A model generated the notes under the pieces. The model made no database searches. It was not told the DNA's origin and saw nothing but the letters and a program-made list of their open reading frames with translations. From NCBI RefSeq assembly GCF_000761215.1, contig NZ_CP009438.1, positions 5,349,501-5,413,500 on the forward strand: a stretch of 64,000 nucleotides of DNA, written 5' to 3'. The stretch's first letter is position 1. Every line of letters begins with the position of its first letter. Positions 26,005-34,053 of this stretch are shown here, one piece after another. The stretch is from Streptomyces glaucescens (GTDB taxonomy: Bacteria > Actinomycetota > Actinomycetes > Streptomycetales > Streptomycetaceae). A program made the position numbers and the translations under genes.

Positions 26005-27855
26005 ATGACCGAGCAGGCCACCGGGGCCCATCCGCAGCCGCGGCCCCGATCCGGAGGACAGCAGCACTCCGCCCCCGAGCACGTCACGGGTGCGCAGTCC
26101 CTCATCCGCTCCCTCGAGGAGGTCGGGGCCGACACGGTATTCGGCATTCCCGGCGGCGCGATCCTGCCCGCGTACGACCCGCTGATGGACTCCTCCAAGG
26201 TGCGCCACGTCCTCGTCCGCCACGAGCAGGGCGCCGGCCACGCGGCCACCGGCTACGCGCAGGCCACCGGCAAGGTCGGCGTCTGCATGGCGACCTCGGG
26301 GCCCGGTGCCACCAACCTGGTCACGCCGATCGCCGACGCCCACATGGACTCGGTGCCGCTGGTCGCGATCACCGGCCAGGTCGCGTCCAAGGCGATCGGC
26401 ACGGACGCCTTCCAGGAGGCGGACATCGTCGGCATCACCATGCCGATCACCAAGCACAACTTCCTGGTCACCAAGGCCGAGGACATCCCCCGGGTGATCG
26501 CCGAGGCGTTCCACATCGCCTCCACCGGCCGTCCCGGCCCGGTCCTGGTCGACATCGCCAAGGACGCCCTCCAGGCGAAGACCACCTTCTCCTGGCCGCC
26601 CGCCATGGACCTGCCCGGCTACCGCCCGGTGACCAAGCCGCACGCCAAGCAGATCCGCGAGGCCGCCAAGCTGATCACCGCCGCCCGGCGGCCCGTGCTC
26701 TACGTCGGCGGCGGCGTGCTGAAGGCCAAGGCCACCGCCGAGCTGAAGGTCCTCGCCGAACTCACCGGAGCGCCCGTCACCACCACCCTGATGGCGCTCG
26801 GCGCGTTCCCCGACAGCCACCCGCTGCACGTGGGAATGCCGGGCATGCACGGTGCGGTCACCGCCGTCACCGCGCTGCAGAAGGCCGACCTGATCGTCGC
26901 CCTCGGCGCCCGCTTCGACGACCGCGTCACCGGCAAGCTGGACAGCTTCGCCCCGTACGCCAAGATCGTCCACGCCGACGTCGACCCGGCCGAGATCGGC
27001 AAGAACCGGGCGGCGGACGTGCCGATCGTCGGTGACGCCCGCGAGGTCATCGCCGACCTCGTCCAGGCCGTCCAGAAGGAGCACGCCGAGGGCCACCGGG
27101 GCGACTACAGCGCCTGGTGGAACGACCTGAACCGCTGGCGCGACACCTACCCGCTCGGCTACGACCAGCCCGAGGACGGCTCGCTCGCCCCGCAGCAGGT
27201 CATCGAGCGCATCGGACAGCTCGCCCCGGAGGGCACGATCTTCGCCGCGGGCGTCGGCCAGCACCAGATGTGGGCCGCCCACTTCATCGGCTACGAGAAG
27301 CCCGCCACCTGGCTGAACTCCGGCGGCGCCGGGACCATGGGCTACGCGGTCCCGGCCGCGATGGGTGCCAAGGCCGGCGCGCCGGACCGGACGGTCTGGG
27401 CGATCGACGGCGACGGCTGCTTCCAGATGACCAACCAGGAACTGACCACCTGCGCCCTGAACAACATCCCGATCAAGGTCGCCGTCATCAACAACGGCGC
27501 CCTCGGGATGGTCCGCCAGTGGCAGACCCTCTTCTACAACCAGCGGTACTCCAACACCGTCCTGCACTCCGGCCCGGACCACGACGGCAAGGCGCCCGGC
27601 CAGGGCACCCGGATCCCCGACTTCGTGAAGCTGTCGGAGGCCATGGGCTGCTACGCGATCCGCTGCGAGGACCCCGCCGACCTCGACAAGGTCATCGAGG
27701 AGGCGAACTCGATCAACGACCGCCCGGTCGTCATCGACTTCATCGTCCACGAGGACGCGATGGTGTGGCCGATGGTCGCCGCCGGCACCTCGAACGACGA
27801 GATCATGGCCGCCCGGGACGTCCGCCCGGACTTCGGCGACAACGAAGACGACTGA
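26005..27855 (+). CDS. ilvB: acetolactate (acetohydroxyacid) synthase large subunit
   Basis: The 616-residue ThDP enzyme performs the first common step of Ile/Val/Leu synthesis (pyruvate to acetolactate, or pyruvate plus 2-oxobutyrate to acetohydroxybutyrate). Features visible are the PYR domain with catalytic Glu74 (RHEQGAGHAATGYA), the TSGPGATNLVT motif, the FAD-binding central domain (LGARFDDRVTGKL), and the C-terminal ThDP motif (IDGDGCFQMTNQELTT...INNGALGMVRQWQ). ATG 26005 is chosen because GAGAAGAG sits six to seven bases upstream; ATG 25999 would be too close to it. It is first of ilvB-ilvN, under the upstream attenuator. Confidence 0.97.
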   Translation: MTEQATGAHPQPRPRSGGQQHSAPEHVTGAQSLIRSLEEVGADTVFGIPGGAILPAYDPLMDSSKVRHVLVRHEQGAGHAATGYAQATGKVGVCMATSGPGATNLVTPIADAHMDSVPLVAITGQVASKAIGTDAFQEADIVGITMPITKHNFLVTKAEDIPRVIAEAFHIASTGRPGPVLVDIAKDALQAKTTFSWPPAMDLPGYRPVTKPHAKQIREAAKLITAARRPVLYVGGGVLKAKATAELKVLAELTGAPVTTTLMALGAFPDSHPLHVGMPGMHGAVTAVTALQKADLIVALGARFDDRVTGKLDSFAPYAKIVHADVDPAEIGKNRAADVPIVGDAREVIADLVQAVQKEHAEGHRGDYSAWWNDLNRWRDTYPLGYDQPEDGSLAPQQVIERIGQLAPEGTIFAAGVGQHQMWAAHFIGYEKPATWLNSGGAGTMGYAVPAAMGAKAGAPDRTVWAIDGDGCFQMTNQELTTCALNNIPIKVAVINNGALGMVRQWQTLFYNQRYSNTVLHSGPDHDGKAPGQGTRIPDFVKLSEAMGCYAIRCEDPADLDKVIEEANSINDRPVVIDFIVHEDAMVWPMVAAGTSNDEIMAARDVRPDFGDNEDD

Positions 27856-27875
27856 GCGAGGAAGAGCAACACGAC

Positions 27876-28400
27876 ATGTCCAAGCACACGCTCTCCGTCC
27901 TGGTGGAGAACACGCCGGGCATCCTCGCCCGGATCGCCGCCCTGTTCTCCCGCCGCGGCTTCAACATCGACTCGCTCGCCGTGGGCGTCACCGAGCACCC
28001 CGACATCTCCCGCATCACCATCGTGGTGAACGTGGAGGACCTGCCGCTGGAGCAGGTGACCAAGCAGCTCAACAAGCTGGTCAACGTGCTCAAGATCGTC
28101 GAACTGGAGCCGGGTTCGGCCGTTCAGCGGGAACTCGTTCTGGTGAAGGTGCGCGCCGACAACGAGACGCGCTCCCAGATCGTGGAGATCGTCCAGCTGT
28201 TCCGCGCCAAGACCGTCGACGTCTCCCCGGAGGCCGTCACCATCGAGGCCACCGGCAGCAGCGACAAGCTGTCCGCGATGCTCAAGATGCTGGAGCCGTA
28301 CGGCATCAAGGAACTCGTGCAGTCCGGCACGATCGCGATCGGCCGCGGTGCGCGTTCGATCACGGACCGGTCGCTGCGCGCCCTCGACCGAAGCGCCTGA
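27876..28400 (+). CDS. ilvN: acetolactate synthase regulatory small subunit
   Basis: The 174-residue protein has an N-terminal ACT domain (HTLSVLVENTPGILARIAALFSRRGFNIDSLAVG), which binds valine for feedback inhibition. The conserved C-terminal regulatory domain follows (ELVLVKVRADNETRSQIVEIVQLFRAKTVDVSPEAVTIE). It starts 20 bases after ilvB, with GAGGAAGAG upstream. A 14-bp hairpin follows its stop, so ilvC is probably read mainly from its own promoter. Confidence 0.97.
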   Translation: MSKHTLSVLVENTPGILARIAALFSRRGFNIDSLAVGVTEHPDISRITIVVNVEDLPLEQVTKQLNKLVNVLKIVELEPGSAVQRELVLVKVRADNETRSQIVEIVQLFRAKTVDVSPEAVTIEATGSSDKLSAMLKMLEPYGIKELVQSGTIAIGRGARSITDRSLRALDRSA

Positions 28401-28408
28401 TCCGTCCA

Positions 28409-28440
28409 GCGGGCGGCTCCGGCCCACCGGGGCCGCCCGC
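28409..28440 (+). terminator. hairpin terminator after ilvN
   Basis: A 14-bp stem (GCGGGCGGCTCCGG paired with CCGGGGCCGCCCGC, one G-U pair) with a CCCA loop starts eight bases after the ilvN stop, between ilvN and ilvC. Confidence 0.8.
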
Positions 28441-28520
28441 ATACCGAGACCCCCGGACTTCCCCTCACCCCGCCGTCATACGGTGGGACGCAACACCTGC
28501 ACTCAAGGAGAGAACCCAAA

Positions 28521-29519
28521 GTGGCCGAGCTGTTCTACGACGCCGACGCCGACCTGTCCATCATCCAGGGCCGCAAGGTCGCGGTCATCGGTTACGGCAG
28601 CCAGGGCCACGCGCACGCCCTGTCCCTGCGTGACTCGGGTGTCGACGTCCGTGTCGGTCTGCACGAGGGCTCCAAGTCCAAGGCGAAGGCCGAGGAGCAG
28701 GGTCTGCGCGTGGTGACGCCGTCCGAGGCCGCCGCCGAGGCCGACGTCATCATGATCCTGGTGCCGGACCCCATCCAGGCCCAGGTCTACGAGGAGTCCG
28801 TCAAGGACAACCTGAAGGACGGCGACGCGCTGTTCTTCGGCCACGGCTTCAACATCCGCTTCGGCTTCATCAAGCCCCCGGCCGGCGTGGACGTCTGCAT
28901 GGTCGCCCCGAAGGGCCCGGGCCACCTGGTGCGCCGTCAGTACGAGGAGGGCCGCGGCGTCCCGTGCATCGCGGCCGTCGAGCAGGACGCCACCGGCAAC
29001 GCCTTCGCGCTCGCCCTGTCGTACGCCAAGGGCATCGGCGGCACCCGGGCCGGCGTCATCAAGACCACCTTCACCGAGGAGACCGAGACCGACCTGTTCG
29101 GTGAGCAGGCCGTCCTGTGCGGTGGTACCGCCGCCCTGGTGAAGGCCGGCTTCGAGACGCTGACCGAGGCGGGCTACCAGCCGGAGATCGCGTACTTCGA
29201 GTGCCTGCACGAGCTGAAGCTGATCGTGGACCTCATGTACGAGGGCGGCCTGGAGAAGATGCGCTGGTCGATCTCCGAGACCGCCGAGTGGGGCGACTAC
29301 GTCACCGGTCCGCGGATCATCACCGACGCCACCAAGGCCGAGATGAAGAAGGTCCTCGCCGAGATCCAGGACGGCACCTTCGCCCAGACCTGGATGGACG
29401 AGTACCACGGCGGTCTGAAGAAGTACAACGAGTACAAGCAGCAGGACGCCGAGCACCTGCTGGAGACCACCGGCAAGGAGCTGCGCAAGCTCATGAGCTG
29501 GGTGAACGAGGAGGCGTAA
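28521..29519 (+). CDS. ilvC: ketol-acid reductoisomerase
   Basis: The 332-residue class I enzyme converts acetolactate/acetohydroxybutyrate to dihydroxy acids using NADPH and Mg2+. The Rossmann motif is VAVIGYGSQGHAHALSLRDSG; MVAPKGPGHLVRRQYEEGRGVPC follows. The knotted C-terminal domain carries the metal ligands in FTEETETDLFGEQAVLCGG and AYFECLHELKLIVDLMYEGG. The GTG start has AAGGAGAG upstream. It is separated from ilvN by a terminator and followed by another, so it is probably monocistronic. Confidence 0.97.
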   Translation: MAELFYDADADLSIIQGRKVAVIGYGSQGHAHALSLRDSGVDVRVGLHEGSKSKAKAEEQGLRVVTPSEAAAEADVIMILVPDPIQAQVYEESVKDNLKDGDALFFGHGFNIRFGFIKPPAGVDVCMVAPKGPGHLVRRQYEEGRGVPCIAAVEQDATGNAFALALSYAKGIGGTRAGVIKTTFTEETETDLFGEQAVLCGGTAALVKAGFETLTEAGYQPEIAYFECLHELKLIVDLMYEGGLEKMRWSISETAEWGDYVTGPRIITDATKAEMKKVLAEIQDGTFAQTWMDEYHGGLKKYNEYKQQDAEHLLETTGKELRKLMSWVNEEA

Positions 29520-29531
29520 GCCTCGTTCCGA

Positions 29532-29559
29532 GGGGCTGTCGTCGTAGGACGGCAGCCCC
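29532..29559 (+). terminator. hairpin terminator after ilvC
   Basis: The 12-bp stem GGGGCTGTCGTC/GACGGCAGCCCC (one G-U pair) has a GTAG loop and is followed by TTC. It starts 13 bases after the stop. The 29560-29786 region after it should hold the serA promoter. Confidence 0.85.
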
Positions 29560-29786
29560 TTCGGCGAACCCGGGGTAACGTCGGAGGGGAAGGCGTTGTC
29601 CATCCCGTCCAGCCACGGACGGGTGATCTTCCGCAGAGGCGCAAGACGTCCTGCGTCGCGCCACTACACTGCTGCACAACATACGCGTTCAGGCCCACAG
29701 CGTCGTGCGTCTTCCACGCGGCAAGCCCCCCTCCACCGCCTGCGGCCGTCGGGACGGCCGTCCGCATTGGACATGTGAGGACTCAC

Positions 29787-31376
29787 GTGAGCTCGAAACC
29801 TGTCGTACTCATCGCTGAAGAGCTGTCGCCCGCGACCGTGGACGCGCTCGGCCCGGACTTCGAGATCCGGCACTGCAACGGCGCGGACCGGGCGGAGCTG
29901 CTGCCGGCCATCGCCGACGTGGACGCGATCCTGATCCGCTCCGCCACCAAGGTGGACGCCGAGGCGATCGCCGCCGCGAACAAGCTGAAGGTCGTCGCGC
30001 GAGCCGGCGTCGGCCTGGACAACGTCGACGTCTCCGCCGCCACCAAGGCCGGCGTGATGGTCGTCAACGCGCCCACCTCGAACATCGTGACCGCCGCCGA
30101 GCTGGCCTGCGGTCTCATCCTCGCCACCGCCCGCAACATCCCGCAGGCCAACGCCGCGCTGAAGAACGGCGAATGGAAGCGCAGCAAGTACACGGGTGTC
30201 GAGCTGGCCGAGAAGACCCTCGGCGTCGTCGGCCTCGGCCGCATCGGCGCGCTGGTCGCCCAGCGCATGTCCGCCTTCGGCATGAAGGTCGTCGCCTACG
30301 ACCCCTACGTGCAGCCCGCGCGGGCCGCTCAGATGGGCGTCAAGGTGCTGTCGCTGGACGAGCTGCTCGAGGTCTCCGACTTCATCACCGTCCACCTGCC
30401 CAAGACCCCGGAGACGGTCGGCCTGATCGGCGACGAGGCGCTGCGCAAGGTCAAGCCGAGCGTGCGCATCGTCAACGCCGCGCGCGGCGGCATCGTCGAC
30501 GAGGAGGCGCTGTACTCCGCCCTCAAGGAGGGCCGGGTCGCCGGTGCCGGTCTCGACGTGTACGCGAAGGAGCCCTGCACGGACTCCCCGCTCTTCGAGT
30601 TCGACCAGGTCGTCGCCACCCCGCACCTGGGGGCGTCCACCGACGAGGCGCAGGAGAAGGCCGGTATCGCCGTCGCCCGCTCGGTGCGCCTCGCGCTCGC
30701 CGGTGAGCTGGTCCCGGACGCGGTGAACGTCCAGGGCGGCGTCATCGCCGAGGACGTCAAGCCGGGCCTGCCGCTCGCCGAGCGCCTGGGCCGCATCTTC
30801 ACCGCCCTCGCGGGCGAGGTCGCGGTCCGCCTCGACGTGGAGGTCTACGGCGAGATCACCCAGCACGACGTGAAGGTGCTGGAGCTGTCGGCGCTCAAGG
30901 GCGTCTTCGAGGACGTCGTCGACGAGACGGTGTCGTACGTCAACGCCCCCCTGTTCGCCCAGGAGCGCGGTGTCGAGGTGCGGCTGACCACCAGCTCCGA
31001 GTCGCCCGACCACCGCAACGTGGTCACCGTGCGCGGCACCCTCGCGGGTGGCGAGGAGGTGTCGGTCTCCGGCACCCTGGCCGGTCCCAAGCACCTCCAG
31101 AAGCTCGTCGCAGTCGGCGACTACGACGTGGACCTGGCGCTCGCCGACCACATGGCCGTGCTCAAGTACGAGGACCGTCCGGGTGTCGTCGGCACCGTGG
31201 GCCGCATCCTCGGCGAGGCGGGCATCAACATCGCCGGCATGCAGGTCGCCCGCGCGGCGGCCGGCGGTGAGGCGCTGGCCGTGCTGACGGTGGACGACAC
31301 GGTGTCCGCCGCGGTGCTGACGGAGCTGGCGGCGGAGATCGGCGCGACGTCGGCGCGTTCGGTCAACCTCGCCTGA
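29787..31376 (+). CDS. serA: D-3-phosphoglycerate dehydrogenase
   Basis: The 529-residue long-form (type 1) enzyme catalyses the first step of serine synthesis. It has the substrate domain and the NAD domain (LGVVGLGRIGALVAQRMSAFGM). Catalytic Arg, Glu and His are in VNAARGGIVDEEAL, DVYAKEPCTDSPLFEF and ATPHLGASTDEAQ. The intervening ASB domain and a C-terminal ACT domain (from about residue 452, LKYEDRPGVVGTVGRILGEAGINIAGMQ) confer serine feedback. GTG 29787 with GAGG seven bases upstream is preferred over the ATG-like codon at 29775. A 16-bp terminator follows. Confidence 0.96.
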   Translation: MSSKPVVLIAEELSPATVDALGPDFEIRHCNGADRAELLPAIADVDAILIRSATKVDAEAIAAANKLKVVARAGVGLDNVDVSAATKAGVMVVNAPTSNIVTAAELACGLILATARNIPQANAALKNGEWKRSKYTGVELAEKTLGVVGLGRIGALVAQRMSAFGMKVVAYDPYVQPARAAQMGVKVLSLDELLEVSDFITVHLPKTPETVGLIGDEALRKVKPSVRIVNAARGGIVDEEALYSALKEGRVAGAGLDVYAKEPCTDSPLFEFDQVVATPHLGASTDEAQEKAGIAVARSVRLALAGELVPDAVNVQGGVIAEDVKPGLPLAERLGRIFTALAGEVAVRLDVEVYGEITQHDVKVLELSALKGVFEDVVDETVSYVNAPLFAQERGVEVRLTTSSESPDHRNVVTVRGTLAGGEEVSVSGTLAGPKHLQKLVAVGDYDVDLALADHMAVLKYEDRPGVVGTVGRILGEAGINIAGMQVARAAAGGEALAVLTVDDTVSAAVLTELAAEIGATSARSVNLA

Positions 31377-31403
31377 CGGCTCGCCCGACACCTCGTCCCG
31401 CAC

Positions 31404-31440
31404 ACGCCGGACGGGCTGGGACGTCCAGCCCGTCCGGCGT
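31404..31440 (+). terminator. perfect 16-bp terminator after serA
   Basis: ACGCCGGACGGGCTGG and its exact complement CCAGCCCGTCCGGCGT are separated by GACGT, 27 bases after the serA stop. Confidence 0.9.
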
Positions 31441-31454
31441 CGTCGTGCCCGCAT

Positions 31455-31685
31455 CCCTCCCCGGACCCGCACCCGGAGCCGGACCCGCGCCCGCATCCCA
31501 CCCCGCACCCGGAGCCGGAGCCGGACTGACCCGCACCCGGAGCCGGACCCGCGCCCGCACCCCACCCCGGACCCGCGCCCGCACCCGGACGAGGACCCGC
31601 GCCCGCATCCCACCCCGGACCCGCACCCGGAGCCGGAGCCGGACTGACCCGCACCCGGACGGGACCCGCGCCCGCAGCCGGCGCA
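31455..31685. repeat. hexamer-based repeat tract (CCCGCA/CCCGGA/GCCGGA/CCCGCG)
   Basis: About 230 bases are built from interchangeable six-base units related to CCCGSA. Longer blocks recur, such as CCCGCACCCGGAGCCGGA and CCCGCGCCCGCATCCCACCCC. It lies between the serA terminator and the convergent PucR-type gene (31377-31729). All three plus-strand frames read as Pro/Ala/Arg-rich nonsense, so I regard it as non-coding. Confidence 0.85.
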
Positions 31686-31729
31686 GCGTCACCCGCGCCG
31701 GGACCACCGCCCCCGGTCCGCCGGCGGGC

Positions 31730-32926
31730 TCACAGCCGCGCCCCCTTCAGCGCCATGTGCAGCAGCAGCCGGTCCTCCCCGTCGTCCAGGTCCAGCCCCG
31801 TCAGCTGCTCCACGCGCGAGAGCCGGTAGTAGAGGGTCTGCCGGTGGATGCCCAGCTCGGCGGCGGCCCGCCCGGCCTGCCCCGCGCGGTCCAGGTACAC
31901 CTCGGCGGTACGGGCCAGTTCCCGGTGGGCGGGGGAGAGCAGCGGGGCGACCGCCGGATCGTGGACGGCCTCCGGGGGCAGCGCCGTGAGCAGCCGGTAC
32001 GGTCCGACGCCCGCCCACCGGGCGACCGGGCCGAGCCGGGGCTCCGCCAGGGCCGCGCGGGCCGCCGCCGCGGCCTCCTGCCAGGACGTGCCCAGCTCGG
32101 CGAGGCCGGCGCGCGGCTCGCTCACCCCGGCCGCCCCGGCGCCCTCGCGCAGCAGCCGGGACGCCGTGCTGAGCGCCGGCCCGACGACGTCCGCCGCGCG
32201 CAGCCGGACCAGCGCCGCGAGACACTGGCCGGTGGTGCCCCAGGGCACCGTGCACAGGGCGGTGGTGTGCGGCACCGTACGGGCCGAGGGGGCCTCGTCC
32301 GGGTCCGCCGACGGCCACGGCGCCACGCACACCACGGCGTGCGGACCGTCACCGCGCGGGCCCAGCGCGGTCCGCAGCGCGGCCACCGCCATGTCGCGCT
32401 GCCAGCCGCGCTCGGCGGTCAGCACCGCCCGCAGTTCCCGGGTGAGGTCGGCGCCGTGCTGGACCTCGTCGGCGAGCAGCGCGCCGATCCGCGCGGTCAC
32501 CTCCATGGCCGCCGCCAGCTGCCGCTCGCTGGGCCCGGACTCGTCCTCCAGCAGCCAGACGTAGCCGAGGACGACACCCCGGTGCCGTACCGGCAGGCAG
32601 ATCCGTCCCCGGTACACGCCCGCCTCGGGGGTCGGGGGGATGCGGACCGGGCCGGTCGCCCGTGTGATGCCGAACCCCTCGAACCAGGCCCGCACGGCGG
32701 CGGTGGAGCGCCGGGTGAGGATCGAGCGGGTGCGCACCGGGTCCAGGGCGGAGGCGTCCAGCTCGCCCTCGCTGTCGTAGGCACCGAAGGCGATCAGCTC
32801 GAAGTCGCGGTTCTCCAGCGTCGCCGGGGCGCCCAGCAGCTCCGAGATCTCGTCGACCAGCTCCTGGTAGTCGCCCACGTTCCTGAAGGATCCGGCATCC
32901 GACGTCACCCGGGCATTCTGCCGCAT
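31730..32926 (-). CDS. PucR/CdaR-family transcriptional regulator, probable proline-catabolism regulator
   Basis: The 398-residue protein has an N-terminal GAF-like sensing region (ATLENRDFELIAFGAYDSEGE ... GVVLGYVWLLEDES). The C-terminal PucR-type helix-turn-helix is GRAAAELGIHRQTLYYRLSRVEQLTGLDLDDGEDRLLLHMAL. It is divergent from the proline dehydrogenase and P5C dehydrogenase genes, and PucR-family PutR proteins activate such genes in other bacteria. That makes a PutR role likely but inferred. The ATG at 32926 gives MRQNARVTSDAGS; the GTG at 32908 is an alternative, and neither has a strong RBS. Confidence 0.85.
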   Translation of the reverse strand: MRQNARVTSDAGSFRNVGDYQELVDEISELLGAPATLENRDFELIAFGAYDSEGELDASALDPVRTRSILTRRSTAAVRAWFEGFGITRATGPVRIPPTPEAGVYRGRICLPVRHRGVVLGYVWLLEDESGPSERQLAAAMEVTARIGALLADEVQHGADLTRELRAVLTAERGWQRDMAVAALRTALGPRGDGPHAVVCVAPWPSADPDEAPSARTVPHTTALCTVPWGTTGQCLAALVRLRAADVVGPALSTASRLLREGAGAAGVSEPRAGLAELGTSWQEAAAAARAALAEPRLGPVARWAGVGPYRLLTALPPEAVHDPAVAPLLSPAHRELARTAEVYLDRAGQAGRAAAELGIHRQTLYYRLSRVEQLTGLDLDDGEDRLLLHMALKGARL

Positions 32927-32976
32927 TCCCCGGCGCCTTCATACATCTGTCTGAGATCTGTGGCACGGATGCGTGA

Positions 32977-33054
32977 CAGCTGTCGATGGCAGAAGATCGG
33001 AGGGATCCTTAGGTTTCACGGTGGTTCTCCGTGCCGTACCCGAATCGTCGGGTA
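32977..33054. promoter_or_regulatory. putative proline regulator site and leader hairpin
   Basis: The divergent region holds a perfect 10-bp palindrome GACAGCTGTC (about 32977-32986), a candidate operator for the PucR-type regulator. It also holds a hairpin TACCCGA/TCGGGTA with loop ATCG (33037-33054), 34 bases before the dehydrogenase start, probably in its mRNA leader. Confidence 0.45.
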
Positions 33055-33088
33055 ATGGCCCATGGCTGGTTGTATGTGGAGGTGCCCC

Positions 33089-34015
33089 GTGCTGGGTCCC
33101 GTGATTCTCGCCGCGTCGCGCAGCGACCGGATGCGTCGCCTGATCTCGGCGGCCCCGGTGACCAAGCAGGTCGTCGACCGCTTCATCCCCGGGGAGACCG
33201 TCGGCGACATCGTGCCGATCGTCGAGGACCTCACGGCCAAGGGCCTGGAGCTGACGATGGACGTCGTCGGCGAGGACATCACCACCCCCGAGCAGGCCAC
33301 CGCCGCCCGCGACGCCTACCTGGAGCTGATCGAGCAGATCGAGCCGCTCGGGCTCGGCGAGCGCGTCGAGATGTCGGTCAAGCTGTCCATGTTCGGCCAG
33401 GCGCTGGAGGGCGGCCACGAGCTGGCCCTCGCCAACGTCCGCCCGGTCGTCGAGGCAGCGGCCGCCATCGGCACGACGGTCACCCTGGACGCCGAGGACC
33501 ACACCACCCTGGACTCGATGTTCGCCATCCACGAGGAGCTGCGGAAGGACTTCCCGCAGACCGGCTGCGTCATCCAGGCCTACCTCTTCCGCACCGAGGC
33601 CGACGCCCGCCGCCTCGCCGCGAACGGCAGCCGGGTGCGGATCGTGAAGGGCGCCTACAAGGAGCCCGCGTCGGTCGCCCACCAGGACCGGCACGAGATC
33701 GACAAGGCGTACGTCCGCATCCTGAAGACGCTGATGGACGGCGACGGCTACCCGATGATCGGGTCCCACGACCCGCGCCTGATCTCCATCGCCCAGGAGC
33801 TGGCCCGCAAGGCCGGGCGCAAGCTCGACGAGTACGAGTTCCAGATGCTGTACGGCATCCGCGGCGAGGAGCACCTGCGGCTGGCCGCCGAGGGCCACCG
33901 GATGCGGGTCTACACCGCGTACGGCACGGACTGGTACGGCTACTTCATGCGCCGCCTGGCGGAGAAGCCCGCCAACCTGCGCTTCTTCCTCCGGTCGATG
34001 GTCAGCAAGGGCTGA
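33089..34015 (+). CDS. proline dehydrogenase (monofunctional PRODH)
   Basis: The 308-residue FAD-dependent barrel enzyme oxidises proline to pyrroline-5-carboxylate at the membrane. Motifs include SVKLSMFG, TVTLDAEDHTTLD, GCVIQAYLFRTEADARRL, RIVKGAYKEPASVAH, YPMIGSHDPRLI and the C-terminal RVYTAYGTDWYGYFMRRLAEKPANL, with the paired Arg that binds the proline carboxylate. The length is that of the short actinobacterial/Thermus type. GTG 33089 has GGAGGTG six bases upstream and replaces an earlier in-frame ATG at 33062. The next gene follows after 38 bases. Confidence 0.95.
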   Translation: MLGPVILAASRSDRMRRLISAAPVTKQVVDRFIPGETVGDIVPIVEDLTAKGLELTMDVVGEDITTPEQATAARDAYLELIEQIEPLGLGERVEMSVKLSMFGQALEGGHELALANVRPVVEAAAAIGTTVTLDAEDHTTLDSMFAIHEELRKDFPQTGCVIQAYLFRTEADARRLAANGSRVRIVKGAYKEPASVAHQDRHEIDKAYVRILKTLMDGDGYPMIGSHDPRLISIAQELARKAGRKLDEYEFQMLYGIRGEEHLRLAAEGHRMRVYTAYGTDWYGYFMRRLAEKPANLRFFLRSMVSKG

Positions 34016-34053
34016 GCCCACCACCCGCTCAAGTTCAAGGAGTTACGGATCTC

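Noticed and set aside
33031..34053. In-frame N-terminal extension of pruA across the proline dehydrogenase gene
   Set aside because: The extension is only an open frame; the RBS and conserved start are at 34054.
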